From: an uncultured bacterium
GTDB lineage: Bacteria; Bacillota; Clostridia; UBA1381
DNA: 54,474 nt
Assembly (NCBI GenBank): GCA_905215805.1
Contig: CAJMRL010000019.1
Location: 1-54,474, forward strand
Direction of reading: 5' to 3'
Part shown: positions 1 to 7,567 of the stretch, piece after piece
Layout: every line of letters begins with the position of its first letter
How positions within the stretch are numbered: the stretch's first letter is position 1
Program-made: the position numbers and the translations under genes
The notes under the pieces: generated by a model
Database searches by the model: none
Seen by the model: the letters and a program-made list of their open reading frames with translations, nothing else
Told to the model about the DNA's origin: nothing

Positions 1-160
1 GTGTTCCGTTCATCAGCATTATCGAGTAAAGGCTCCTGCGGTGCTCCTTGAGATACGTCCGTCTCAGCATCCCATATTTCCCTATCCTGTATTCCTCCTG
101 CGGAACCGTCAGCTCCGGTATCAGATAATCTCCCACTGTCCTGTATGCTATCTCTGCCAT
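1..160 (-). CDS. TnpV-like overlapping reading frame (partial)
   Basis: In a different frame from the giant protein, an ATG at 160 sits about 9 nt after AAAGGA and opens a frame that stays open to the edge. It reads like the transposon protein TnpV: GDYLIPELTVP, then IGKYGMLRRTYLKEHRRSLY. Both frames look protein-like, so this may be a nested gene or a fossil of an overprinted one. TnpV function is unknown. Similarity is judged from memory of the family. Confidence 0.35.
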   Translation of the reverse strand, partial: MAEIAYRTVGDYLIPELTVPQEEYRIGKYGMLRRTYLKEHRRSLYSIMLMNGT

Positions 161-992
161 GATTTTCATTCCTTTCTGCATTGACCGTTTGTATATTGTT
201 ATTATCTCTATTATATACTCCACTGCTGCGTTCGTCAAATTTCTCACGCCTCTGTTCGGCTCGTATAGTCTCGGATATATTCCTCAGCGCATGCTCCGAT
301 ATAGAGCTTACTGCATTACCAAGTATGCTTATGGTCTCCGGTGTATTAAAGTCACGTATGAATTCAAAATCCTCATAATCAATTACATCATTAGGCTCAA
401 GTCCCATGCGCCGCATGATCATGTATGCCACCGACACCTCCGCTGTTTGCCGAAATCTGAGATCAAGATTTACGCTGTCAAGACCGTACAAAAGCCCTTC
501 GTCCTTAACATAATCAAATTCATGGATATAGTCGTTCTTATTGTCCTCGACCGCATTGTGCACAGCATTAAGTATCGCATCACGTATTCCAAGACTGCTT
601 CTTATCTCTCCGAAGGTATTTTCAAGCGTCTCAATGATCGCGCTGTCATATCTGCTATCATACTGCCACAGCCGCAGCTCACGGTTATATCGGTCTCTTG
701 TATCCGCTACATCGAAAACATATTCCAGCCCATAATGACCGCCGGTCTCACGCAGCAGCGCTATACCCTTTGAGCCTTTGTTTATCCATCGGTGCATCCG
801 CTTGTTCCACACTTCCATACCCGCACACGCCACAGCTTCGGGACGCTGTGCATAGATAAGCACCTGATCCTCAAACGGGTAATTGTATTGCCATGCCGCT
901 GTGCGCAGAAATGTTGTCCAGTTGTCCGGCTCAGACAAAGACTTCTGTGTCTCCTGCATCAGCTCGATTATTCTTTGCATTTTTGCCGCCAA
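1..992 (-). CDS. N-terminal part of giant ICE helicase/N6-methylase-type protein
   Basis: The reading frame is open from a TTG at 992 to the left edge (330 codons seen). The TTG lies about 6 nt after a GGAGGTG ribosome site; an ATG four codons further in is the alternative start. Residues 25-80 read like the conserved opening of the very large proteins of clostridial ICEs: NWTTFLRTAAWQYNYPF, then DQVLIYAQRPEA, then WINKGSKGIALL. The last 60 visible residues form an acidic, Gly/Asp-rich linker. In relatives, methylase and SNF2-like helicase domains follow, but they are outside the window, so function is inferred from family only. The linker overlaps a second frame that looks like TnpV. Confidence 0.65.
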   Translation of the reverse strand, partial: MAAKMQRIIELMQETQKSLSEPDNWTTFLRTAAWQYNYPFEDQVLIYAQRPEAVACAGMEVWNKRMHRWINKGSKGIALLRETGGHYGLEYVFDVADTRDRYNRELRLWQYDSRYDSAIIETLENTFGEIRSSLGIRDAILNAVHNAVEDNKNDYIHEFDYVKDEGLLYGLDSVNLDLRFRQTAEVSVAYMIMRRMGLEPNDVIDYEDFEFIRDFNTPETISILGNAVSSISEHALRNISETIRAEQRREKFDERSSGVYNRDNNNIQTVNAERNENHGRDSIQDSGRLSDTGADGSAGGIQDREIWDAETDVSQGAPQEPLLDNADERN

Positions 993-1027
993 ACTCTTCA
1001 CCTCCCGTTTTGTTACTCACGTTCTCA

Positions 1028-1351
1028 TTATTTTGCCTGCTCGGCTCTCTGAGCTTTCAGCCGCTCATAATGGCTGTCGGTCACATCTACTGTTGTTGAT
1101 GCGACCATTGCCAGTATACTAATAAGCTCGCTTGCATCGCCCGGAAACAGCTGTATTATTGCATACTCAGTCCCATCCTCGTCTGTCCCGAGCTTTGCGT
1201 ACCGCTCTATCGACGCCAGCAGCTTCTCCGTGACCTTGCTCGTTTCGGGATCGTCCATTATACGTGTATATTCCTTTATCTCCTCTATCATATGGTCATA
1301 CAAATCATCTGTAAAATCAAGTTTTATCTTAGCTCCGGCTCCTATTCTCAT
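1028..1351 (-). CDS. Hypothetical ICE protein, 107 aa
   Basis: The ATG at 1351 follows GAAAGGAG at a good distance. The product is acidic, without a signal peptide or membrane segment, and mostly predicted helical (DDLYDHMIEEIKEYTRIM near the N-terminus). It ends 36 nt before the giant helicase-type gene and is probably co-transcribed with it. I do not recognise the family. Small proteins in this position are usual in clostridial ICEs, but no role can be assigned from the sequence. Confidence 0.6.
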   Translation of the reverse strand: MRIGAGAKIKLDFTDDLYDHMIEEIKEYTRIMDDPETSKVTEKLLASIERYAKLGTDEDGTEYAIIQLFPGDASELISILAMVASTTVDVTDSHYERLKAQRAEQAK

Positions 1352-1403
1352 AATTCGAAACTCCTTTCTTTCCTTCTGTTCTTCGTTTCTATCATTATGC
1401 CGC

Positions 1404-1808
1404 CTACCTCTCCATATCCTTATGCTTCGGCTCTATCCCGATTGCCTTCTTTAAGCCGTCCATGGTCTTTTTGGTACAGCCTTCAAAATCTGCTTTATGG
1501 TTTATGAAACTCTCAAGATTGCCGCGAAACTCCGGTGTACCTGCATCTATGAGATAACATCTGCCCATCTCCGAAAGACGGTCAAAGAAGTCTCTCGGCT
1601 GCTTTGACTGTGCCGCTCCCTTTATATCAGCCTCCGATATTTCTGTGTACACAATTTGTCCGCCTGCTTCCGAATCCGGATTGTAGTAGACCTCTGTAAA
1701 GCCGCTGTCGGTCTTAAAAAACTTATCGGCTGTGAGCTTCTCGCTGTGACGCTCTGCAAACTGTATATCCGACTCCCGCATATATTCACTTTCCTCAACG
1801 GGTTCCAC
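1404..1808 (-). CDS. Hypothetical ICE accessory protein, 134 aa
   Basis: This is a soluble, charged protein with no recognised domain. The start is doubtful: a GTG at 1808 has only a weak ribosome site, while the frame stays open back to the stop of the upstream gene, where an ATA (not a normal start) follows it directly. A mutated ATG or translational coupling through the upstream stop is therefore possible. The C-terminal half (FFDRLSEMGRCYLID, then LESFINHKADFEG) looks folded. It sits between two small ICE-type genes. Confidence 0.5.
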   Translation of the reverse strand: MEPVEESEYMRESDIQFAERHSEKLTADKFFKTDSGFTEVYYNPDSEAGGQIVYTEISEADIKGAAQSKQPRDFFDRLSEMGRCYLIDAGTPEFRGNLESFINHKADFEGCTKKTMDGLKKAIGIEPKHKDMER

Positions 1809-1832
1809 AACATTGCCGTTACGCTCGTTTAT

Positions 1833-2024
1833 CTATGCAAACTGGCGTATATGATATGTCTCTCCGTACATTCTTCCGGCTTGTGTCAGCGTAAAGTGAT
1901 AATCATCTATGTATTTGCATTTGCCGAACAATGTTCCGCCGTTATCGAGATTTATTTTTACGCATCCTCCGTCGGGGATCCGAAACAGCTCCTTATATTG
2001 ACTGTCTATGAAACGTATGTCCAT
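1833..2024 (-). CDS. Small ICE protein, 63 aa (LPD28-like)
   Basis: The ATG at 2024 is preceded by GGAGAGATAGAAG. The sequence starts MDIRFIDSQYKELFRIPDGG and contains KYIDDYHF, a pattern I associate with short proteins or domains of clostridial conjugative elements (LPD28-like). It is only 3 nt from the upstream gene, so co-translation is likely. Function is unknown. Family placement is from memory. Confidence 0.55.
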   Translation of the reverse strand: MDIRFIDSQYKELFRIPDGGCVKINLDNGGTLFGKCKYIDDYHFTLTQAGRMYGETYHIRQFA

Positions 2025-2027
2025 CTT

Positions 2028-2621
2028 CTATCTCTCCTTATCCTTGTTATTCTTCACAATTTCTTTAATGCTCTCAAAGTTCTTAACTGCCCATTCCGGG
2101 AGCTTATCAGGCTCCATTGTACCCATAATGTCGCTGCGCTCAAATCTCGTATGATCGCCGCTGTATAGATTTATACACCGCACCGACGAACCTCTTGAAT
2201 ACCCTGTCGTACCAAATCCGCCTGTTGCGTAATACAGCTGTTCCGTCGCAACTCTATGTTCCGAACGCAGCACCTCAGGCTTTATAACTATGATCTTGTT
2301 CTTTATGTTATCTCCCGGTTTTAACCCGGTACAATCACCGAGCTTTATGAAATCCATTGTAGGGAGCTTTTTGTGATCCTCCTTAAGTTGATTCACCTGC
2401 TCACTCAGACGAATTGCAAACTGCTCCGCGAGCTCTGTAAAGTCATCACTTACAAGACAGTTTTCATAGCTTATATATAGATCCATTCGTCTTGCATCCG
2501 CTATCATGTAATAGTCCCCATCTTTATTCTCAAGGTTTTCTCCCATAACTATCTCATGGTCACCTATGAATACCGAATGTGTTATCTCATAGTCTCCCAT
2601 CATCCGCTTTTCATCTGACAT
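2028..2621 (-). CDS. Hypothetical ICE protein, 197 aa
   Basis: The ATG at 2621 follows GGAAAGGAAG. This is a soluble protein with no signal peptide or membrane segment. A central stretch (TEQLYYATGGFGTTGYSRGSSVRCINLY, residues about 126-153) looks like the conserved core of short uncharacterised proteins common in clostridial mobile elements. The first 11 nt overlap the end of the preceding 63-residue gene. No catalytic motif is visible, so I leave the function open. Confidence 0.55.
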   Translation of the reverse strand: MSDEKRMMGDYEITHSVFIGDHEIVMGENLENKDGDYYMIADARRMDLYISYENCLVSDDFTELAEQFAIRLSEQVNQLKEDHKKLPTMDFIKLGDCTGLKPGDNIKNKIIVIKPEVLRSEHRVATEQLYYATGGFGTTGYSRGSSVRCINLYSGDHTRFERSDIMGTMEPDKLPEWAVKNFESIKEIVKNNKDKER

Positions 2622-2802
2622 TTTTATCTTCCTTTCCGTTTCTATATGTACATCTGTTCAGATGTGGATATATTATTTTTTCCTCTTCATACTGTTCTTT
2701 AGATTTATAGAATGGGCACGTGCCATACTTGCAAAGCATTTCCTTCAAAACACCGCAATGCACCTCTACCCGTGCAAAACAATCACTGTACACCCTTATC
2801 AC
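2611..2802 (-). CDS. Cys-containing small protein, 63 aa
   Basis: A GTG start overlaps the stop of the upstream gene (GTGA). Cysteines are spread through the sequence, with a CPFYKSKEQYEEE segment in the middle. A related CPFYKED segment occurs in a phage protein at 31102-31302, which suggests a shared small metal-binding fold. Function unknown. Confidence 0.5.
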   Translation of the reverse strand: MIRVYSDCFARVEVHCGVLKEMLCKYGTCPFYKSKEQYEEEKIIYPHLNRCTYRNGKEDKNVR

Positions 2803-3008
2803 CTTCTATCTCGTTCTATCTCAACTAAATTAACATAGCCGCAAATACGAAAACCATGCTCTTTCGCAACACTGCGCAGCCTGTTCATCAGCTGCAAACG
2901 GCGCAGTTTCAGCAAGTCCCTGTCAGCTTTCATTATAGCCTCACCTGCTGTTCTGTCCGAATATCCGCTTCCATTGTACCGCACCTCCGGATTTCTGTTT
3001 GATGCCAT
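2799..3008 (-). CDS. Small basic ICE protein, 69 aa
   Basis: The start chosen is the ATG at 3008, directly after GAGAGGTGATGTCA; a GTG three codons upstream (3017) is also open. The core (YNGSGYSDRTAGEAIMKADR, then helical RRLQLMNRLRSVAKEHGF, ending in a strand) resembles a short protein family often found in clostridial ICEs. The role is unknown. It opens the run of coupled small genes after a terminator-like hairpin. Confidence 0.5.
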   Translation of the reverse strand: MASNRNPEVRYNGSGYSDRTAGEAIMKADRDLLKLRRLQLMNRLRSVAKEHGFRICGYVNLVEIERDRR

Positions 3009-3041
3009 TGACATCACCTCTCATACGCTCTCTCCTCCAAT

Positions 3042-3074
3042 AAAAAAAGCCGACGTCCTTTAAGAAACATCGGT
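3042..3074 (-). terminator. Rho-independent terminator with T7 tail
   Basis: On the minus strand a 7-8 bp stem (ACCGATGT / ACGTCGGC, one G-T pair) is followed by seven T. It overlaps the last codons of the DUF3789-like gene and would end or reduce the rep-parB transcript before the small genes. Confidence 0.7.
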
Positions 3075-3209
3075 TCCATCATCAATATTTTCTTCACGAA
3101 GCTTATCAAGCTCCATTTCTCTGTCTGTCCTGCCCGCCATCACCAAACAGCAGGTCATACCTACTCCGAACAACACTCCCACTCCGAATGCTATAACGAC
3201 TTCTAACAC
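3060..3209 (-). CDS. DUF3789-like small membrane protein, 49 aa
   Basis: A GTG start at 3209 lies 9 nt after AGGAGG. One membrane segment comes first (VVIAFGVGVLFGVGMTCCLV), then an acidic tail ending DDGTDVS. Length and layout match DUF3789 proteins, single-pass peptides common on clostridial phages and ICEs with no known role. It follows parB by 12 nt. Confidence 0.6.
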   Translation of the reverse strand: MLEVVIAFGVGVLFGVGMTCCLVMAGRTDREMELDKLREENIDDGTDVS

Positions 3210-3221
3210 TATTTGCACCTC

Positions 3222-4127
3222 CTATCTCTCCGGCTCATGCCGCTTTCTTGTTTTTGCCCAGTTAGCGATAAGCTCCATTATCGTATCCTCGATCTGTTTC
3301 GGTGTGAATTCTTCGGGGAAATACTGTCTCAGCTTATCTTCTTTGAGTGTTATCCGTATCTTTTCAGGCTTCTGTTCACGAATTACCTTGTCGATCAATT
3401 TCGCACTCAGCAATCCATCATCAGAGATCCTGCGTATCTTTGCCGACTGCTCAATAGACGGCGTGATCTCATTTCTCTCAATGGATTTAAAAACATCCGA
3501 TTGTGCCTTCGAACCCAGATACGACAGCTCCACAGCTGCATTTAACGGCAGCTTCTTCTCATCGACCATTTCAAGCAGTGGATCTATAAGTTCAGTCAAG
3601 CGAATATATCGTTGTATTTGATTTCTACTCTCACCTGTCTGCTGTGCTAATTGTTCATCTGCCCTTAACTTCGTCCTCTTTCCCTGACGTTTCATTGCTT
3701 CCATCTTGAGCCGATACGCATATGCTTTCTCACTCGGCAGGATATGCTCTCTCTGTAAGTTACTGTCCACAAGCAGTATCGTTGCCGTATCATCATCAAG
3801 ATTTTTCACTATGACCGGCACATTCTTGATGCCTGCGATCTCACAAGCCTTTGCACGTCTGTGCCCCGACAATATCTCATAGCCGCCGTCTTTATGCGGT
3901 CTTGCTATTATCGGTGACAGAACGCCGCTCTCTTTGATGCTCTCCACGAGTTCATCCATGCTTTCATCCAGCAAAACCTTAAACGGCTGTTCCTCGAACG
4001 GCTTCAGCTGTGATACAGGCAGCTTCTGTACCCGTTCATTCTTAGGATGCTCCCAATACTTGTACTGATACGTTTTTGCCCCTCTGTGCTGCTTTTTCTT
4101 GTTGTTTGTATTATTCTGTGTTCCCAC
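3222..4127 (-). CDS. parB: ParB/RepB/Spo0J-family partition protein
   Basis: This 301-residue protein has a GTG start 8 nt after AGGAGGG. After a basic N-terminus comes the ParB N-terminal nuclease-like (CTPase) domain, about residues 34-125, with ILSGHRRAKA at 85-94. A helix-turn-helix follows around 150-175 (LAQQTGESRNQIQRYIRL). Known relatives bind parS sites and drive segregation of plasmids or keep excised ICEs stable; some also act as regulators. No ParA is next to it, which is unusual for a full partition system; it may lie outside the window or be missing. An inverted repeat at 4170-4189, just upstream, could be its binding site. Confidence 0.88.
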   Translation of the reverse strand: MGTQNNTNNKKKQHRGAKTYQYKYWEHPKNERVQKLPVSQLKPFEEQPFKVLLDESMDELVESIKESGVLSPIIARPHKDGGYEILSGHRRAKACEIAGIKNVPVIVKNLDDDTATILLVDSNLQREHILPSEKAYAYRLKMEAMKRQGKRTKLRADEQLAQQTGESRNQIQRYIRLTELIDPLLEMVDEKKLPLNAAVELSYLGSKAQSDVFKSIERNEITPSIEQSAKIRRISDDGLLSAKLIDKVIREQKPEKIRITLKEDKLRQYFPEEFTPKQIEDTIMELIANWAKTRKRHEPER

Positions 4128-4169
4128 TCTATCCCTCCTACGCTACGCAAAACTGTGTTTAGCTATGCT

Positions 4170-4189
4170 GCAACTTGCAAGCAAGTTGC
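4170..4189. repeat. Perfect inverted repeat, possible parS or operator
   Basis: Eight-base arms (GCAACTTG / CAAGTTGC) enclose a 4-nt centre in the rep-parB gap. It has no T tail, so it is not a terminator. The position suggests a ParB-binding site or operator. It does not match the Spo0J parS consensus. Confidence 0.4.
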
Positions 4190-4199
4190 CAACCACCTC

Positions 4200-5084
4200 C
4201 TATCTGCACATATCATATGCCACAGCATTGCTCATTTGTGCCGCTGATGTTGACGGTGTGTTAAACAGTGAGGTTATGAGATACGCCTTCATGTTGTGTA
4301 TCTTTCCGGTATGTTTCTCGAAGTTAAGCAGGAACGCGTCTATTATGCCGTGATCCACCTCCTTAAAGCGTTCCTGAACAAGAATACCCGGATACACTTC
4401 GCCCTCTATCATGTAAACCTCTCTGTCCACAGTCAGTACCTCAGCCATTATATTAACTATGTTTTTGACAACGCCTCTGTCATGATACAGACACAGATAC
4501 TCAAAATCTATCTTCTCTTTCACGAGTTCCTTGTTCTCGTTATATCTATCCATCAATCTTTTAGCATCAAGTTTGCTGAACCTTTCCCTGTTGTCCGCAT
4601 TATTGATAGATGGATATTTACTTACCTCAGTATTTAATTCTTTAGTATTTGATATATTAGTATTTAATTGCGTTGTCCCATCCGATACGGGCTCATCCAA
4701 TACCGGAATTTCCGACATAGGCTCATCCGATACAGAAGAGTCGAAAGCAGGTGTCTGTGACGTATGCTCAACATTATTCTCCGGCACCTCAATAGGTCTT
4801 TCATGGATGATATACTCAGCTTCCTTGAGCTGTCCTTTCTCATTACGCTTTCTGTGACGCTCAAGATAGCCAAGAGCTTCAAGCTCACGTATCACTGTGC
4901 GTATAGCATCCACACCCTCCAAACTGATCCTCGCAAGACCTTTAAGCGTATAATCCCAATCCTCCGGCAGACTGAGCATAAGCGATAACAATCCCTTTGC
5001 ACGAAGGGACATATTATTATTACGTAGATGATGATTGCTCATCACGGTAAAGTCCCTTGTTTTCTCGACTCTGAACACTGCCAT
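4200..5084 (-). CDS. Replication initiator-like HTH protein with DUF6017-type C-terminus
   Basis: This is a 294-residue protein. Residues 1-100 form a winged-helix region (MSLRAKGLLSLMLSLPEDWDYTLKGLA, then IRTVIRELEALGYLERHR), the usual start of ICE and plasmid replication initiators. The centre (110-160) is a low-complexity linker rich in Ser, Pro and Asp. The C-terminal third (VKEKIDFEYLCLYHDRG to KAYLITSLFNT) matches my memory of DUF6017. It probably starts vegetative replication of the ICE or plasmid form. The ATG follows GAGAGGAG. A terminator-like hairpin with T7 ends 43 nt before the start, so expression may be attenuated. Confidence 0.75.
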   Translation of the reverse strand: MAVFRVEKTRDFTVMSNHHLRNNNMSLRAKGLLSLMLSLPEDWDYTLKGLARISLEGVDAIRTVIRELEALGYLERHRKRNEKGQLKEAEYIIHERPIEVPENNVEHTSQTPAFDSSVSDEPMSEIPVLDEPVSDGTTQLNTNISNTKELNTEVSKYPSINNADNRERFSKLDAKRLMDRYNENKELVKEKIDFEYLCLYHDRGVVKNIVNIMAEVLTVDREVYMIEGEVYPGILVQERFKEVDHGIIDAFLLNFEKHTGKIHNMKAYLITSLFNTPSTSAAQMSNAVAYDMCR

Positions 5085-5127
5085 AGTTAAATACTCTCCT
5101 CTCTTTTTTGAAAATTTGCAATAAAAA

Positions 5128-5162
5128 AAGACCTAAACTTCGTTAAATGAAATTTAGGTCTT
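5128..5162 (-). terminator. Terminator/attenuator in the rep leader
   Basis: A 10-bp perfect stem (AAGACCTAAA / TTTAGGTCTT) is followed on the minus strand by T7. It stands 43 nt before the initiator start codon. There is no room for a promoter in between, so transcripts for rep must read through it. Confidence 0.75.
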
Positions 5163-5295
5163 GAAACGACACAACAGCTCTGCACTCTATATATTTTTTA
5201 TTTATGAACACTGAAAACCATCGTTTTAGGTTTACACTCAGATGCAGGCATACGTATACGTTAACCATATTAAATTGTTCTTTTAAGTAAAGAAA

Positions 5296-5324
5296 AAGCT
5301 GATAAACCGCATGGTTATCAGCTT
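5296..5324 (-). terminator. Rho-independent terminator
   Basis: A 10-bp stem (AAGCTGATAA / TTATCAGCTT) is followed on the minus strand by a T-rich run (TTTTTCTTTACTT). It is the second of three hairpins between the phage lysis genes and rep. Confidence 0.7.
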
Positions 5325-5421
5325 TATGGCTCCCCAACAGTGCCACTATCCGAACATTTATATATACACAAATTATTTTTAATATATTTTGCAAACACAA
5401 ATGTATATAAATAATAACAGA

Positions 5422-5454
5422 GGCTGTAGCAAAAACTCAAACTTTGCTACAGCC
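5422..5454 (-). terminator. Terminator of the phage late operon
   Basis: A 12-bp perfect stem (GGCTGTAGCAAA / TTTGCTACAGCC) with a 9-nt loop starts 24 nt after the amidase stop. The minus-strand side after the stem is moderately T-rich. It is the probable end of the late transcript. Confidence 0.7.
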
Positions 5455-5477
5455 ATTTTGCATCTCAAATTTGAAAT

Positions 5478-6380
5478 TCAAACTTTCATATTCACAAGTT
5501 TCCCCGTCGCGGCCGCAAGTCTGCGCACAATCACGCACCACTTCAGGTCCTTGTCGTCCAAGCCCAGTCCATCCCCAGTACCTTTTATGATACCGTTCTC
5601 GACGCACCAGCTCACCGCATCGTGCGCCCATTCTGGCATGTTCTCATCGATATAGTTGTATATCATCTTAGGCGTATTGATCGCCGTCTGCAGTGCAACT
5701 ATCTGCTGTCCCATTTTGTTTATGATATTGTCCTTTGACTCTATGAGTCCCTTCAATTCCTCATACTGTGTCACTGTAAGTCCTCCGTTTCCGTTCATAT
5801 AGTTTTCTATAAGCGGCTTCAAATTCGCCTCATATGCCGCTTTTGTGTTCCCACCGAAAAACGCCGTGCCTGGACACGTCTTTGCCGATCTTCCGGCAAA
5901 ATAATCGCCGAGGCTTCCGCCATCCACAGTCCACCACGCATGATATGTCACTGCATCCGTGCCAAGGTTGAAACGCTTCAATAGCTCTCCGACTACAGTA
6001 ACGATCGCTTCTTTCTGCGCCGTAGTCATACTGTCGCCGCCGCGATCGAAGTTGCCGAGGTTTTCAATGCAGATTGCCCCGGTATTCGCACCATATATCC
6101 CGGCAGGTGCGCTGTTTAAGCTTCTTCCGGTAATAATTGTGCCGTCGGGGCATATGGTGAACTGTTGTGCGATATCTGCCCAACCGTTGCTGTTCACATG
6201 ATAGCTCTTCATGCTGTTCTGCCAATAGAATGCGTCCGGGTGACCATTCCATGAGCTGTAGTCCGGCTGATATGTATGATGGAGCTGTATTCTTTTTATA
6301 CTCCTCGTTACATTCTGTTTTGCAAGCCAGCCGCCAAACTCAGCGGCTGACATTGCAGTAAATCCATTTTTAGTTTGCAC
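5478..6380 (-). CDS. N-acetylmuramoyl-L-alanine amidase (endolysin)
   Basis: This 300-residue protein carries an Amidase_2/PGRP-type zinc hydrolase at about 25-180. Candidate zinc ligands are H34 or H35 (LHHTYQP), H147 (YHAWW) and C169 (TCPGT). It cuts the amide bond between muramic acid and the stem peptide at the end of the lytic cycle. After a linker, residues 240-300 form a module starting IYNYIDENMPEWA that is shared with the baseplate protein at 16883-17584; it resembles an S-layer-homology-like or wall-binding repeat. The GTG start follows AAGGTGAT. It is the last gene of the late operon, directly after the holin. Confidence 0.9.
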   Translation of the reverse strand: MQTKNGFTAMSAAEFGGWLAKQNVTRSIKRIQLHHTYQPDYSSWNGHPDAFYWQNSMKSYHVNSNGWADIAQQFTICPDGTIITGRSLNSAPAGIYGANTGAICIENLGNFDRGGDSMTTAQKEAIVTVVGELLKRFNLGTDAVTYHAWWTVDGGSLGDYFAGRSAKTCPGTAFFGGNTKAAYEANLKPLIENYMNGNGGLTVTQYEELKGLIESKDNIINKMGQQIVALQTAINTPKMIYNYIDENMPEWAHDAVSWCVENGIIKGTGDGLGLDDKDLKWCVIVRRLAAATGKLVNMKV

Positions 6381-6389
6381 AATATCACC

Positions 6390-6671
6390 TTAATCCTTTA
6401 TGCTGTTCGGCGCGTCATACTGCAGTGCCCGCGAGCTGTCGGTCACACCGGTGCTCGTGGGGTCTACGATCGCATTGTATACCGACACCGCGACCGTCAA
6501 AATCACATACGGATTAGACACCGCCTGCACAACGACGTCCCATATCGCACCCCAGCTTGTCATGTCCTGCGCCGTCAAGCCAAAGTATGCGAGTATCGGC
6601 GTCACTATCGCGATAGCGATGCTAACCCAAAAAGCGGGATTCTTAATTCTTACTCTCCAGTTTATGTTCAT
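6390..6671 (-). CDS. Phage holin, phi-LC3-like
   Basis: This 93-residue protein begins MNINWRVRIKNPAFWVSIA, the usual N-terminus of phi-LC3-type holins. It has two membrane segments (about 14-32 and 52-70) and a polar C-terminus. Holins open the membrane so the endolysin can reach the wall. It stands 9 nt upstream of the amidase and overlaps the preceding gene by 29 nt, as expected for a lysis cassette. Confidence 0.85.
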   Translation of the reverse strand: MNINWRVRIKNPAFWVSIAIAIVTPILAYFGLTAQDMTSWGAIWDVVVQAVSNPYVILTVAVSVYNAIVDPTSTGVTDSSRALQYDAPNSIKD

Positions 6672-7014
6672 TATTCAGTAACTCCTTCCTGTCCGGAAGA
6701 TCCATATATTTATCATGTATATCATCCATTACGCCGTTGACTCCTAACGAATGATATTTCTTCCACACGTTTTCAAAGTTTTGTTTTGCGTATATAGCCG
6801 CATATCCTTTATCAAGCGCCTTATTGTACTCACTTATCATCTGAGCACGCAGGAGCGCCTGTATACCCTCCTGTGTTGCCGTGCGCTTTATATCCGCATC
6901 CTTTATACGCTTGTACAGCGATTTATACGCTATAACGCAAACGGTCGGAAACCCTATGCACGACAGCACAAGAGAAAGTATATCATACCATTCCACAGCA
7001 TCATCACCTTTCAT
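6643..7014 (-). CDS. Small membrane-anchored lysis-region protein, 123 aa
   Basis: There is one N-terminal membrane segment (residues 10-28, YDILSLVLSCIGFPTVCVIAYK), then a charged, helical body. The position just before the phi-LC3 holin suggests a second holin, antiholin or tail/lysis accessory protein. No family is certain. It overlaps the holin start by 29 nt, which points to co-translation. Confidence 0.6.
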   Translation of the reverse strand: MKGDDAVEWYDILSLVLSCIGFPTVCVIAYKSLYKRIKDADIKRTATQEGIQALLRAQMISEYNKALDKGYAAIYAKQNFENVWKKYHSLGVNGVMDDIHDKYMDLPDRKELLNNEHKLESKN

Positions 7015-7029
7015 TTTTATTTGTGCTGT

Positions 7030-7167
7030 TTATTCCGCATCCTCAACTACGAGCGACTCCAAGCCGCTCTCTATCAAGATCTCCTTGACCTGCTCCTTGA
7101 GCAGTCTCGGCACATCCGTGTACTGCTTCTTGCCTAAAATTATCTTCTGAGCCCAAAGCATTGCCAT
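7030..7167 (-). CDS. CD1375/XkdX-like small protein, 45 aa
   Basis: The ATG at 7167 is taken as start because AAGGAGG lies about 10 nt upstream; earlier in-frame codons lack such a site. The sequence (MAMLWAQKIILGKKQYTDVP, then a KEQVKEILIESGLE helix) matches the short CD1375-like proteins between tail-fibre and lysis genes in clostridial phages. Their function is unknown. Confidence 0.6.
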   Translation of the reverse strand: MAMLWAQKIILGKKQYTDVPRLLKEQVKEILIESGLESLVVEDAE

Positions 7168-7210
7168 CACCGTGTCCACCTCCTTCCCGTAGATCAATCG
7201 CAGCAGCAGC

Positions 7211-7567
7211 CTAAGCATAGACCATCATGCTCATTTCAAGCAGGCACTCCTCGAGCATTTCCATGCGTTCATTTGCCTCCTTGAGCTGTCTCTGCGTCTC
7301 GCTGAGCTGCTCTTCATGCGTCCACTTCTTGCCGTACTCCCACCATTCATCAAAGCTCGCTGTAAGCTCATCGGCGAGAGTGTCACTGTACGCATGAGTA
7401 AAGTATACCTCATCGGCTGTGTATGCCGTTATACTTTCCCCGTTTTCATTTGTGTACTGCGTCTCAGATATGTTCTTACGCAGCCATACATCCGCGATCC
7501 CCACGTCCTCGCGGTGATTGATCTCGACCGCCTGCAGCGGGCTTTCGCTTTCTGTTTTTGTCAACAT
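7211..7567 (-). CDS. XkdW-like tail-region protein, 118 aa
   Basis: The N-terminal half is beta-like (IADVWLRKNISETQYTNENGE), then comes EVYFTHAYS. The C-terminal third is a predicted coiled coil (HEEQLSETQRQLKEANERMEMLEECLLEM). Proteins of this size before a CD1375/XkdX-type peptide are common in PBSX-like phages and may act as fibre-associated or assembly factors. It overlaps the last codons of the reverse transcriptase. It does not look like an Avd four-helix protein, because only the end is helical. Confidence 0.55.
   Translation of the reverse strand: MLTKTESESPLQAVEINHREDVGIADVWLRKNISETQYTNENGESITAYTADEVYFTHAYSDTLADELTASFDEWWEYGKKWTHEEQLSETQRQLKEANERMEMLEECLLEMSMMVYA

Larger units (their letters stand above)
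1..5084 (-). mobile_element. ICE/plasmid-like replication and accessory module (partial)
   Basis: A minus-strand gene set begins with a replication initiator, follows with ParB and several short proteins, and leads into a very large helicase/methylase-type protein that runs off the window. This order (initiator, ParB, small ORFs, giant protein) is familiar from clostridial integrative conjugative elements. No relaxase or type IV secretion gene is in view; they would lie left of base 1. It is unclear whether the module belongs to the same mobile unit as the phage next to it. The assignment rests on gene families and order. Confidence 0.6.

Noticed and set aside
159..773. Plus-strand 204-codon open frame at the left edge
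   Set aside because: It is antisense to the giant ICE protein frame, has no ribosome site and shows no protein-family look.
5143..5400. 85-codon minus-strand frame upstream of rep
   Set aside because: It runs through two terminator hairpins and has no ribosome site; kept only as part of the leader.
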